In this document: positions 15,657 to 23,621 of the stretch, piece by piece
Position numbering within the stretch: the first letter of the stretch is position 1
Layout: the number at the start of each line of letters is the position of its first letter
NCBI RefSeq assembly: GCF_002812125.1
Contig: NZ_NPDQ01000001.1
Location: forward strand, 1 to 64,000
Source: Leptospira brenneri
Lineage (GTDB): Bacteria > Spirochaetota > Leptospiria > Leptospirales > Leptospiraceae
DNA length: 64,000 nt
Direction: 5' to 3'
Translations under genes and position numbers: made by a program
The notes under the pieces: generated by a model
The model's input: the letters and a program-made list of their open reading frames with translations, nothing else
Told to the model about the DNA's origin: nothing
The model's database searches: none

Positions 15657-16412
15657 ATGAAAGTAGCAATCATCACTGGTGGAAGTAACGGGATTGGCAA
15701 AGCAACTGCATTGGAACTCGGCAAACGAGGTATAGGTGTGATCCTCACTTACAATTCATACAAAGACCGAGCAGATGCCGTTGTCAGTGAAATTGAAAAA
15801 AATCCTGGAGTGCGAGCAGTCGCATTAAAACTAGATCTCACTAAAAAAGATACTTTTCCGAAATTTGTGGAAGAAGTAAAAAACAAACTCTCTGAAGTTT
15901 GGAACCGAAACAGTTTCGACTACTTAGTCAATAACGGTGGAATCGGCGGCCCAATGCTTTTCACAGAATTAACAGAAGAATACTTCGAACAAATTCTTAA
16001 TACCAACTACAAAGGGCCCATCTTTTTATCACAAAAATTGATTGGCCTTATGGAAGATAACGGATCCATTGTCAACACCTCCAGTTCATCGAGTAACAAA
16101 GCTTTTGTTGGGTATTCTATCTATGGATCTCTGAAAGCGGCTTTGTCAACCTGGACTCGTTATCTGGCAAATGAACTGGCTCCTCGTAAAATTCGTGTAA
16201 ATGCAGTCTCACCAGGACCCACGCATAGTAATTTTGGTGATGGAGTGTTTGATAAATATCCAGAATTCATCCAACCATTAGCAGAACAAACTGCTTTCAA
16301 ACGGATTGGTTTACCCGAAGACATTGGCAAAGTGATTGTAAATTTACTCTCAGATGATTTTGGTTGGGTCACAGCACAAGACATCGAAGTCTCAGGTGGA
16401 CATTTACTTTAA
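15657..16412 (+). CDS. Short-chain dehydrogenase/reductase
   Basis: A 251-residue classical SDR. The cofactor-binding motif TGGSNGIG is at 7-14, NNGG at 92-95, the Ser-rich catalytic strand at about 140-147, the catalytic Tyr156-xxx-Lys160 in YGSLK, and the PG block at about 188 (VSPGPTHSNFG). It ends with the substrate-loop signature GLPEDIGKVIVNLLSDDFGWVTAQDIEVSGG. It reduces or oxidises an unknown carbonyl or alcohol with NAD(P). It is divergent from an AraC-type regulator, a common arrangement for this pair. Confidence 0.9.
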   Translation: MKVAIITGGSNGIGKATALELGKRGIGVILTYNSYKDRADAVVSEIEKNPGVRAVALKLDLTKKDTFPKFVEEVKNKLSEVWNRNSFDYLVNNGGIGGPMLFTELTEEYFEQILNTNYKGPIFLSQKLIGLMEDNGSIVNTSSSSSNKAFVGYSIYGSLKAALSTWTRYLANELAPRKIRVNAVSPGPTHSNFGDGVFDKYPEFIQPLAEQTAFKRIGLPEDIGKVIVNLLSDDFGWVTAQDIEVSGGHLL

Positions 16413-16521
16413 ATTATCAAACAAATCCATTACAGAACCACCAATAGATAGAGGAAGTTCCGTAATGGATTTTTCATTTGGGCGTTCCCAATTTTTTTCT
16501 ATAAAAACATTTTATTTTTCA

Positions 16522-16595
16522 AGGGCCAGGCTCCTCCGGGGTGCGCTAAACGCTCCCGTCCCCCACCATCTAACGATGGTAGGTGACCAAGCCCT
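16522..16595. repeat. GC-rich structured intergenic repeat
   Basis: A short block of much higher GC than its flanks between the SDR and LURP-one-like genes. Outer arms AGGGC (16522) and GCCCT (16591-16595) can pair, and inside it ACCATC-TAAC-GATGGT (16565-16580) forms a perfect 6-bp stem. Its composition and layout resemble the other GC-rich structured elements at 7.9 kb and 23.3 kb, suggesting a dispersed repeat family, although the sequences are not the same. Confidence 0.45.
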
Positions 16596-16640
16596 ATGGA
16601 TCCTTAACGCGGAGTTTAAATTGAATTACCACTCCAAAAG

Positions 16641-17219
16641 TTATTGTTGTCTACCTTCAATGATTTGTAACAAAATTACAATCGCAATACCCATTCTTCG
16701 ATCTAGTGACTTTGCACTATCAGAAGAAAAATCAATATTGAATTGAGGAACAAATGGATTAAAAGTTTGTTTTAAAACTCCCACCTGGGTTTTGTTTAAT
16801 GTAATGAAGAATTTTTGAGGAATTAAATTGGTTAAAAATCGGCGAAGAATTGCCTTAAACATACTATCTTCATCAATCGAGCCAACCACTTGGTCCTTAG
16901 TGTCTAAAATTTCCCAAGAATCTTTTAATATAGATTTAAAACCTTTTCGACGAAGAGACCCAATTGCCTCATTCGAAGGGACATCAACCACATCATAAAT
17001 TGCAGAAAAATCAATCACACTGCGTGCTTTTATTTTTAAGAGTTCTTTTGTTTTTGTTTCATCTGCATAAACCGTAATATCTTCTTTTAATTTAAAAGCT
17101 TTCTGTTTTACAAAAAAGAGAAGGTCGTTTTTGTTCTCATCAAAGATACGAATTTCACCACCAAAAATTTTCAAAAAACTTTTTTTAGCAAAATATTTGT
17201 TAAATGTGTACTGTTGCAT
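16641..17219 (-). CDS. LURP-one/Tubby-like (scramblase-fold) protein
   Basis: A 192-residue protein with the LURP-one-related layout: YTFNKYFAKKSFLKIFGGEIRIFDEN, then FFVKQKAFKLKEDITVYAD (about 36-54), ELLKIKARSVIDFSAIYDVVD, and GSLRRKGFKSILKDSWEILD, a 12-strand barrel with a central helix. A hydrophobic helix lies at the end (MGIAIVILLQIIEG, about 175-188), expected for this fold. Function in bacteria is unknown, though a lipid or membrane association is suspected for the scramblase superfamily. It is divergent from the tetR-like gene. Confidence 0.65.
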   Translation of the reverse strand: MQQYTFNKYFAKKSFLKIFGGEIRIFDENKNDLLFFVKQKAFKLKEDITVYADETKTKELLKIKARSVIDFSAIYDVVDVPSNEAIGSLRRKGFKSILKDSWEILDTKDQVVGSIDEDSMFKAILRRFLTNLIPQKFFITLNKTQVGVLKQTFNPFVPQFNIDFSSDSAKSLDRRMGIAIVILLQIIEGRQQ

Positions 17220-17311
17220 AGGCCACGATTGTAAGAAAACCCGAGCAAACTCAAGTGAAAAAATAAGTCAAAACCACCTTCCAAACTGCAAAAAAGTACT
17301 TTACTAAAAAA

Positions 17312-17323
17312 ACGAACGATCGT
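17312..17323. promoter_or_regulatory. Candidate TetR operator, upstream copy
   Basis: ACGAACGATCGT lies 10 bases before the ATG of the TetR-family gene and inside a larger inverted repeat, AAAAGTAC (17292-17299) with GTACTTTT (17322-17329). The same 12-mer occurs in inverted form at 17976-17987 in the start of the next gene. Both contain the palindrome ACGATCGT. Confidence 0.55.
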
Positions 17324-17333
17324 ACTTTTAATT

Positions 17334-17939
17334 ATGGGCAAAGGGGAAGATACAAAATCAATGATTTTGGAAAAAGCTGTCCAGGTGGCAAGTGTCCAAG
17401 GATTGCAAGGACTCACCATAGGAACCTTAGCCGACGAATTAGGAATGTCCAAAAGTGGACTTTTTGCCAAGTTTGCTTCCAAAGAAAATCTCCAAATCGA
17501 TGTCCTCCGAGTGGGAAGTGAACTTTTCCGCAGAAACGTGGTATATCCTGCTTTAAAAACGAAACCAGGCCTAACCAGACTCAAAACAGCTTTCCAGATG
17601 TGGTTGTCTTGGGCCCACACAGACAGTTTGCCTGGAGGATGTTTATTTTTATCCTCTAGTTCGGAATTTGACGATAGGCCGGGGGTTGTAAGGGATCATT
17701 TAAAAAAAACACAGATCAGTTGGCAAAAGACATTAAAACAATTTGTACAAGATGCGAAAGACACTTTAGAACTAGATTCTAATACAAATGTAGATAAGCT
17801 GGTACAAGAAATTTGGGGACTCATCTTATCCTTTCATTTTTATAACAGACTTCTAGAAGACAAAAATACAGAAAAAAGAACCAAACAAAGTTTTAACGAA
17901 TTAATCAAACGAAATCAGTATAAAGAGAATCAAGACTAA
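17334..17939 (+). CDS. TetR-family transcriptional regulator
   Basis: A 201-residue protein. The N-terminal DNA-binding domain (about 8-55) reads ILEKAVQVASVQGLQGLTIG then LADELGMSKSGLFAKFASKE, the helix-turn-helix of the TetR family. The ligand domain has LPGGCLFLSSSSEFDDRPG (about 99-117), a signature of a TetR subgroup. It probably represses itself and the alpha/beta hydrolase 21 bases downstream, as both starts carry the same 12-bp site. The effector is unknown. Confidence 0.9.
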   Translation: MGKGEDTKSMILEKAVQVASVQGLQGLTIGTLADELGMSKSGLFAKFASKENLQIDVLRVGSELFRRNVVYPALKTKPGLTRLKTAFQMWLSWAHTDSLPGGCLFLSSSSEFDDRPGVVRDHLKKTQISWQKTLKQFVQDAKDTLELDSNTNVDKLVQEIWGLILSFHFYNRLLEDKNTEKRTKQSFNELIKRNQYKENQD

Positions 17940-17960
17940 CTTAAAAAAGAGGATTTACTA

Positions 17961-18821
17961 ATGGAAATTAATAGCACGATCGTTCGTTCTTTAAATAGAT
18001 CTTATCCCATCACGATGGAAGAAAAATGGGCCTTTGCTAAAAGAAAACCGATGTTTTTTGGTCATGTGGCAGCCCAATATTTTTTATCCACACAGAAACA
18101 AAAACCATCACGGAAGGAAATGGATGTCCTAACCTTAGCGGAACAAAAAGAATTTCAAGAAAACGAACACCACATCCAATACTTTCACTGGCAGGGAAAG
18201 GGGGAAACTGTTCTTCTGGTTCACGGTTGGAACGGACATACGGGAAACTTTTCAAGGATTATCCCTTCACTTTTAGAAGAAGGTTATAATGTTGTTGGAA
18301 TTGATCTACCAGGACATGGATTTTCTTCCGGAAAGTATTCCAATATTGTTCTCTCAGCCAAGATGGTTCGTAGACTTACACAAATCATTGGAAACCCAGA
18401 TTATATCATCACACATTCTTTTGGCGGTGCAGTAGCAACCGTTGCACAAGAATTAGGTGTAAGTGCAAACAAATTAGTTTATATTGCCCCACCCTTACGA
18501 TTGGAAATTTTAAGAAAAAGTTTCAGCGAATACTATCAATTGACAGAAGAAGAACAGGATTCGATGCGTTCTGTTCTGGAACGAAAGGTCAAACAACCTT
18601 TAAGTAGTTTGGATTTAAGTACAGCAGGACCAAAGTTTAATAACTCACTTCTTGTCATTCACGATGAAGATGATTTAGAAATTCCCTTTTCGATGGGGCT
18701 CACTGTATCGAAAGCATGGAAAAAATCCAAGTTAATAAAAACAAAAGGTCTCGGTCATAAAATGATTTTAAGAACCGAGAGCGTAAAAGATGAAATTATT
18801 GGTTTTTTAAAAGCGGATTAA
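17961..18821 (+). CDS. Alpha/beta hydrolase
   Basis: A 286-residue hydrolase. HGW (88-90) is the oxyanion loop, THSFGGA holds the nucleophile Ser153, the acid is Asp237 or Asp238 in HDEDD, and His266 is in GLGHKM. An ~80-residue N-terminal extension precedes the fold, and a reduced lid lies at about 180-220. The ATG at 17961 has a good ribosome binding site (AGAGGA). Substrate unknown. It is transcribed with the TetR gene and has a candidate operator overlapping its first codons (17976-17987). Confidence 0.85.
   Translation: MEINSTIVRSLNRSYPITMEEKWAFAKRKPMFFGHVAAQYFLSTQKQKPSRKEMDVLTLAEQKEFQENEHHIQYFHWQGKGETVLLVHGWNGHTGNFSRIIPSLLEEGYNVVGIDLPGHGFSSGKYSNIVLSAKMVRRLTQIIGNPDYIITHSFGGAVATVAQELGVSANKLVYIAPPLRLEILRKSFSEYYQLTEEEQDSMRSVLERKVKQPLSSLDLSTAGPKFNNSLLVIHDEDDLEIPFSMGLTVSKAWKKSKLIKTKGLGHKMILRTESVKDEIIGFLKAD
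17976..17987. promoter_or_regulatory. Candidate TetR operator, downstream copy
   Basis: ACGATCGTTCGT is the exact reverse complement of the site at 17312-17323. It overlaps codons 6-9 of the hydrolase, so a bound repressor would block elongation or an internal promoter. The site may be partly coding coincidence. Confidence 0.45.
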
Positions 18822-18839
18822 ACCAAAATTAAATAATGT

Positions 18840-18870
18840 AAACCTAACTTAAAAAAATTAAGTTAGGTTT
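18840..18870. terminator. Bidirectional intrinsic terminator
   Basis: AAACCTAACTTAA pairs perfectly with TTAAGTTAGGTTT around an AAAAA loop. It lies between the convergent ends of the hydrolase and the chemoreceptor genes. The arms supply an A-run on one side and a T-run on the other, so it can work in both directions. Confidence 0.8.
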
Positions 18871-18903
18871 CGCTAAATTGCATTAAAGTTCCTAAATTTA
18901 CAA

Positions 18904-20469
18904 TTAACTCTGGCTCATTGATGCCAGTTTATTTGCTTCGTCTTTGATCATTTCAATGTGTTCTTCTAGATCTTTGGAGGCTCGACTGATTTCATTGACT
19001 TCCATTTCTAGTTGGACAATTCCTTTCGAAGCTTCTTTCTGACCAAGTAACTGTTCTTTGGTGGATTCAGAAATTTGTTTGGATAATTCTCTAATTTGAG
19101 CAAGTTCTACTAAAATTGCAGAAAGAGTATTTCTTTGTTCCAAATACAATCGGTTCATATCTTGGATTTCTACCAAGGTTTGATTCAAACGTTCAATTTG
19201 TGATTTGGCGAGTTCACCAGTATCTTTGGAGGCATTTCTCGCATTCGAAATGATTTCTTTGGAACTTTTAACTACTGTCGAAATTCGTTTTACGTTATTT
19301 TTTGTAAACTCAGCAAGTTTACTCACTTCGTTTGCAACAACGGCAAATCCTTTCCCAACATCACCAGCCCTTGCCGCTTCAATTGAAGCATTTAACGCAA
19401 GTAAATTTGTTTTTTCTCCAATTTCAGCAACGATATTGTTGATTTCATTTACCTGGTCAAAAGAAGACTGGATGGACTCTAAGTGAGTGGCAGTTTGGTC
19501 AGCAACTTCCGTAACAGACATACTCTCTTTTTTATTTATTTCTGCAATTTCGACAAGCCGTTCACTTTGTACAAGAATTTGATCCACAGTTTCTTTGAGT
19601 ATTTCTGTATCAGAAACCATTCCTTGTACTTTATTATTTTGTTCTTCGATAGAAGATCCATTAGATTCGAATGAACTAGATAGTTCCGAAATGACAGCAG
19701 TAATTTCTTCTAAAGATGCTGCTTGGGATTCCAATTTAACAGACGTTCTAGAAACAAAGTCACTGAAGTTAGTGATCGAACTTTCAAGTTTTACAGCAGC
19801 GTTGGCGGAAATTTTATTTCGTTCCTTGGTTTGACCAAGTAATAGTTCTGCTTCATTTGCTTTGAGTTCTGCCAGGGAACTAATCTTTGTTAATAATTGA
19901 ACAAGTAAACTGACTATGTATCCGGCAATCATGATAAAAATAGGTTTCATCACTTCCCCTGCCAGACCAACGTAACCCATTTGGCGAGACAATTCAGGAT
20001 CTACCGAGAGTTTGATCCCAGCAATGTTCACAGCACAATACAAAGCAACTGCTGAAGTCATTGCCCCGATGAAAGAATTAAATAAAACAAATTTACGATC
20101 TCCTAAAAATCCGGAATAAATCGCATTAAAGAAAAAGATAAAATATACTACTGCATTTGCAAGTGCAGCTTGTGCTTCTTTCAAACTGAGAGTGCAATCC
20201 ATAATGATGGTTCCACCCAAAACTAAAGTATCCATCAAAATGAGAGATTTATGAAACCAAGTAGGAGGGTTTGTTTTTCTTTCGAGAATATAAGCGATCG
20301 CACAGTAAAACCCCATCGTACAGGTTCCAATCATGTGGATCAAAAACATCTTTGGTTGGAATTCGTCTTTGGCCCCAATCATTGCGAGTAGGAATAATAG
20401 AACGAGTCCGAACCTGATTCTGTTGATGATGATTTTCCCTTGTTTCCAAAGATCTGCGATTGTTAACAC
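18904..20469 (-). CDS. Methyl-accepting chemotaxis protein with multi-helix membrane sensor
   Basis: A 521-residue receptor. Instead of a periplasmic ligand domain, residues 1 to about 195 hold six or so membrane helices with short loops. A long coiled-coil follows (about 200-515), and the signalling tip carries [39 protein letters not shown] (written here in pieces: [20 protein letters not shown] then [14 protein letters not shown]), the hallmark CheA/CheW-binding hairpin. It reports to the CheA kinase. The sensor type, integral in the membrane, suggests sensing of a hydrophobic or energy-state signal. It is convergent with the hydrolase, with a shared terminator. Confidence 0.92.
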   Translation of the reverse strand: MLTIADLWKQGKIIINRIRFGLVLLFLLAMIGAKDEFQPKMFLIHMIGTCTMGFYCAIAYILERKTNPPTWFHKSLILMDTLVLGGTIIMDCTLSLKEAQAALANAVVYFIFFFNAIYSGFLGDRKFVLFNSFIGAMTSAVALYCAVNIAGIKLSVDPELSRQMGYVGLAGEVMKPIFIMIAGYIVSLLVQLLTKISSLAELKANEAELLLGQTKERNKISANAAVKLESSITNFSDFVSRTSVKLESQAASLEEITAVISELSSSFESNGSSIEEQNNKVQGMVSDTEILKETVDQILVQSERLVEIAEINKKESMSVTEVADQTATHLESIQSSFDQVNEINNIVAEIGEKTNLLALNASIEAARAGDVGKGFAVVANEVSKLAEFTKNNVKRISTVVKSSKEIISNARNASKDTGELAKSQIERLNQTLVEIQDMNRLYLEQRNTLSAILVELAQIRELSKQISESTKEQLLGQKEASKGIVQLEMEVNEISRASKDLEEHIEMIKDEANKLASMSQS

Positions 20470-20541
20470 TCAATACCCTCAATTCAATGACATCACCAGA
20501 ATGTCGATTAGGTGCAATATTTTATTAGTCTTCTTAAGATC

Positions 20542-20572
20542 TACGGATCAAATTGATTGGAAATGATCCGTA
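20542..20572. promoter_or_regulatory. 9-bp perfect inverted repeat in the divergent region
   Basis: TACGGATCA (20542-20550) pairs with TGATCCGTA (20564-20572) across a 13-base loop and is followed by TTTTC. It lies 73 bases before the minus-strand chemoreceptor start and 151 bases before the plus-strand DUF3052 start. No gene ends here, so an operator or leader hairpin is more likely than an ordinary terminator. Confidence 0.45.
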
Positions 20573-20723
20573 TTTTCTCATTTTTCAGTGAAAACCCGAT
20601 TTTTTCAAGAAGACCGAACGAATTGCATTTTGGTTCCTCTTCCCATACTTCAGATTTAGAAACGCTCTAGGGAAGAAATAATTATGTCTACTATTTAGAA
20701 ACTAACAAAGTTTTACCGATAGT

Positions 20724-21164
20724 ATGGAAACAAACAAAATCAAGAGGGAAATGATGACTGCTGGATATTCAGGAAAACCACTGGTTGAGAAATTAGGAAT
20801 CAAAGAAAATATGAACCTTCATTTTATCAATCTTCCCTCCAAAGATTTTCTAAAAAACTGGGGAACGTTTCCCAAACCAATCAATATCTTAGAAAAACCG
20901 AGAGCCGGAATGGATATGATCCATTTCTTCACTCAATCTTCAAAAGAGTACAACCAGAAATTACCAAAACTAATCCAATTTCTAAAACCAACGGGAATGA
21001 TCTGGATTTCTTGGCCGAAAAAATCTTCCAAAATTTCTACCGATATGAATGAAGACCTCATTCGTAATTTTGCTTTGGAATTGGGACTTGTAGATATTAA
21101 AGTCTGTGCTGTCGATGAAATTTGGTCAGGATTAAAACTAGTCATTCGAAAAGAAAATCGATAA
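20724..21164 (+). CDS. DUF3052-like protein
   Basis: A 146-residue cytoplasmic protein. The family blocks are AGYSGKPLVEKLGIKENMNL (about 13-32), MDMIHFFTQS, LKPTGMIWISWPKKSSKISTDM (split: LKPTGMIWISW then PKKSSKISTDM) and GLVDIKVCAVDEIWSGLKLV near the end. DUF3052 proteins are widespread with unknown biochemical role. It sits between two chemoreceptor genes, in the same direction as the second, 80 bases before it. An internal ATG at codons 10-11 is an alternative start. Confidence 0.75.
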   Translation: METNKIKREMMTAGYSGKPLVEKLGIKENMNLHFINLPSKDFLKNWGTFPKPINILEKPRAGMDMIHFFTQSSKEYNQKLPKLIQFLKPTGMIWISWPKKSSKISTDMNEDLIRNFALELGLVDIKVCAVDEIWSGLKLVIRKENR

Positions 21165-21244
21165 AGAAAAACCTTTATGTGGTTTGACAAAACCCATCCA
21201 AGAATCATCACATATGATTCTATTTGTTTTCCGGGACCAAAAAA

Positions 21245-23236
21245 ATGAAATTCAATAGCCTAAAGACCGTAATCGTTGCTCTGAGTGTTGCCGTAATTAT
21301 TGTACTCGCTCTCGGAATTTCTTCCTTTGCTTACATTATAGCCAAAGACTACATCGTAGATGCCTACATTGGTGAGATGAAAAACGTTGCAAAACTTTCT
21401 GGAAAACATATACGCAATTTTTTTGATCAACAATTTCTCCTCGCGGAATTTACAGCATCAAACCCTGAGTTTGCCGAACGTTGTATTAAAAAGGACCGGC
21501 GCTATCTTGATCCACTCCTTGCCAATCTAAGCAAAAAATTCAATGTTTATGAAAATGTGTTTTTATCAACTGCAGAAGAGAACCCAATTGTTTTTTCTGA
21601 TGCAACGGGTAAAGCCATTGGATTTCGCTGGGGAAACACAGGTTTTGATGAAAATATCAAAGCAGTTCTAGAAGGAAAACCTGCCCTCAGTAAAGTCAAT
21701 CGTTCTCCTGTTACAGAGGAACCTGTTGCTGTTTTGACGATGCCCGTATTCCAAGGAAAACAAGTAGTAGCAATCTTTGCATTTGCAATATCTTTAAACC
21801 AACTCACCAATGAAGTTGTCAAAGATGTAAAAATTGGCAAAGAAGGTTTTGTAGCCATCACGGACAGAGAAGGCCAAGTCCTTGGACATCCAGACAAATC
21901 TCTCATTCTAAAACTTGATCTCAAAAAACTAGATTGGGGAAGACGATTACTCGAATTAAAATCTGAAGAACATATGGAATATTTTTTCGGAAGAGAAAAA
22001 ATTGCGACCGTATTTGATTTACAAAAATATAATATTCGTTTAGCGACAATTGCTTCCAAAGGAGAGATTCTAACAGTCGTTCATGATATGTTATTCAAAA
22101 TTGGGATCTTCGTTGTAATCATCTTAAGTATTTCTATTTATGCCCTTTCCCATTTGATCACAAGAAGACTAAAACCCATTTCTGGACTCAGAGACCTTTT
22201 CAAAAAGATGTCCTCTGGTGACTTAACACAATCTTTAACCATCACACATAATGATGAAATTGGAGAGCTGAGTGGTGATACCAATTCCTTTTTAATCAGT
22301 CTTAGGAAGATTGTTTCAGAAATTCAGTTTATCTCTCAGGAACTTGCATCAAGTGCGGGAGAACTTTCCTCAAGTTCAGATAGTTTTTCTGGGGGCGCAC
22401 AAGCAACGGCAGCTTCCACAGAACAGATGTCAGCTACTGTTGAAGAAATGTCTGCAAGTATGGAAAACATCACAGGTTCAATTGATATCCAACATAGAAA
22501 TATATCTCAGTTCCAAATTAGGATTCAAGAGTTAGCTGATAGTGTTAAAAAGGTGGCTGACGAAATCGACCATACACTCGTTCGAATGAAATCTATTTCC
22601 AACCAGGCCAAAGAGGGAGAACAATCTCTTACGGGAATGAATGATATGATCAGTAATATTTTAAAGTCTTCTGATGAAATGAAGGCCATCATTGCGATCA
22701 TCAATGAAATCTCTGACCAAACACAACTCTTAGCTCTTAATGCTGCGATTGAAGCGGCAAGGGCTGGGGATGCAGGACGTGGATTTGCTGTAGTCGCCGA
22801 AGAAATTTCAAAACTTTCGATTCGAACCGCATCGTCGATCAAATCGATTTCGGAAATGATTAACAAAAACTCTAAAGAATTGGACGGAGGAGCAAAGAGC
22901 ATTCAGTCCTCTACTTCCCTCATCCAAGAAATCATTAAAAACATCAATGGGGTTTCCGAAGCAATGGATTCTCTTTATACAGTTATGGGTTCTCAGGCTG
23001 AAATCAACCAATCCGTTTTGGAAAACTCCATGGTGGTCAAAGGTGAATCTGACCAAATCAAAACAGCGGCCGATGAACAAAGGGGAGCTGTGAGAGAGAT
23101 TACCAACGTTATCACTCAAATCAATGAACATACCATCAATACAGCCGCAGGGGCAGAAGAGATGTCCTCTTCGGCAAAAAACCTTTCCAACACCGCAGAC
23201 AAATTAAAAGGAATTTGCGACCAGTTCCAAGTGTAA
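21245..23236 (+). CDS. Methyl-accepting chemotaxis protein with periplasmic Cache-like domain
   Basis: The frame can open with a TTG at 21224, but the ATG at 21245 directly precedes the first membrane helix (about residues 5-30) and is preferred, giving ~663 residues. A periplasmic double-Cache-type sensor spans about 35-275, including [16 protein letters not shown] and [20 protein letters not shown]. The second helix (about 280-305) and a HAMP domain ([20 protein letters not shown]) follow. The signalling hairpin has [20 protein letters not shown] and [14 protein letters not shown]. It senses a small extracellular ligand and signals to CheA. Confidence 0.93.
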   Translation: MKFNSLKTVIVALSVAVIIVLALGISSFAYIIAKDYIVDAYIGEMKNVAKLSGKHIRNFFDQQFLLAEFTASNPEFAERCIKKDRRYLDPLLANLSKKFNVYENVFLSTAEENPIVFSDATGKAIGFRWGNTGFDENIKAVLEGKPALSKVNRSPVTEEPVAVLTMPVFQGKQVVAIFAFAISLNQLTNEVVKDVKIGKEGFVAITDREGQVLGHPDKSLILKLDLKKLDWGRRLLELKSEEHMEYFFGREKIATVFDLQKYNIRLATIASKGEILTVVHDMLFKIGIFVVIILSISIYALSHLITRRLKPISGLRDLFKKMSSGDLTQSLTITHNDEIGELSGDTNSFLISLRKIVSEIQFISQELASSAGELSSSSDSFSGGAQATAASTEQMSATVEEMSASMENITGSIDIQHRNISQFQIRIQELADSVKKVADEIDHTLVRMKSISNQAKEGEQSLTGMNDMISNILKSSDEMKAIIAIINEISDQTQLLALNAAIEAARAGDAGRGFAVVAEEISKLSIRTASSIKSISEMINKNSKELDGGAKSIQSSTSLIQEIIKNINGVSEAMDSLYTVMGSQAEINQSVLENSMVVKGESDQIKTAADEQRGAVREITNVITQINEHTINTAAGAEEMSSSAKNLSNTADKLKGICDQFQV

Positions 23237-23258
23237 AAAGCAGTCTTAAGTCGCGGAA

Positions 23259-23345
23259 GGGATCGTAGCGGAAATCCTTTCGCTCCTTGCGAAAGATTGG
23301 AGCATAGAGCCCGATCCCACATACGCAAAATGCGTAAGTGGGATC
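23259..23345. repeat. Structured intergenic element with two alternative hairpins
   Basis: GGGATCG (23259-23265) pairs with CGATCCC (23312-23318) around an inner perfect hairpin CTTTCGC-TCCTT-GCGAAAG (23277-23295). The same CGATCCC overlaps the left arm of a second hairpin, GATCCCACATACGCA-AAA-TGCGTAAGTGGGATC (23313-23345), with one mismatch in 15 pairs. The two large stems are mutually exclusive. It follows the chemoreceptor stop by 22 bases, and no T-run follows. The block is GC-rich compared with its flanks, like the elements at 7.9 and 16.5 kb. Confidence 0.6.
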
Positions 23346-23388
23346 CGCCCAAAAAACAATACAAACACATCGGTTTCTCGTACCTAAT

Positions 23389-23595
23389 GTAACGATTGTG
23401 ATGTTATGTTTTTGTAACAGAACTCTTTCGAATTATGACAAAGTTCGGTTTTAGCAAAAAAAACGTAACAAATGTCCTCAAATCTAGACCCTGTAATCAA
23501 CTTGTAACAATTCCGTCATCCAAACCCAACAATACTTCAATACGTTTGTAACTAAGCTGAAACATTCAAACGGAACGTAACCTCCCGCTTGTAAT
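23389..23595 (+). promoter_or_regulatory. Cluster of GTAAC/GTAAT motifs, including a PHO-box-like direct repeat
   Basis: GTAAC occurs at 23389, 23414, 23465, 23504, 23548 and 23577, and GTAAT at 23493 and 23591, all on the plus strand. At 23491-23508 CTGTAAT-CAAC-TTGTAAC has the 7-4-7 layout and 11-bp period of the PhoB box (CTGTMAT-N4-CTGTMAT). It lies 114 bases before a phosphate-selective-type porin, so PhoB-like control is plausible. Confidence 0.5.
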
Positions 23596-23621
23596 AATCC
23601 AAACAGCAATGACAAATTGAA

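Noticed and set aside
22525..23131. Minus-strand ORFs inside the second chemoreceptor
   Set aside because: They are mirror images of codon bias in the Ser/Ala-rich signalling domain.
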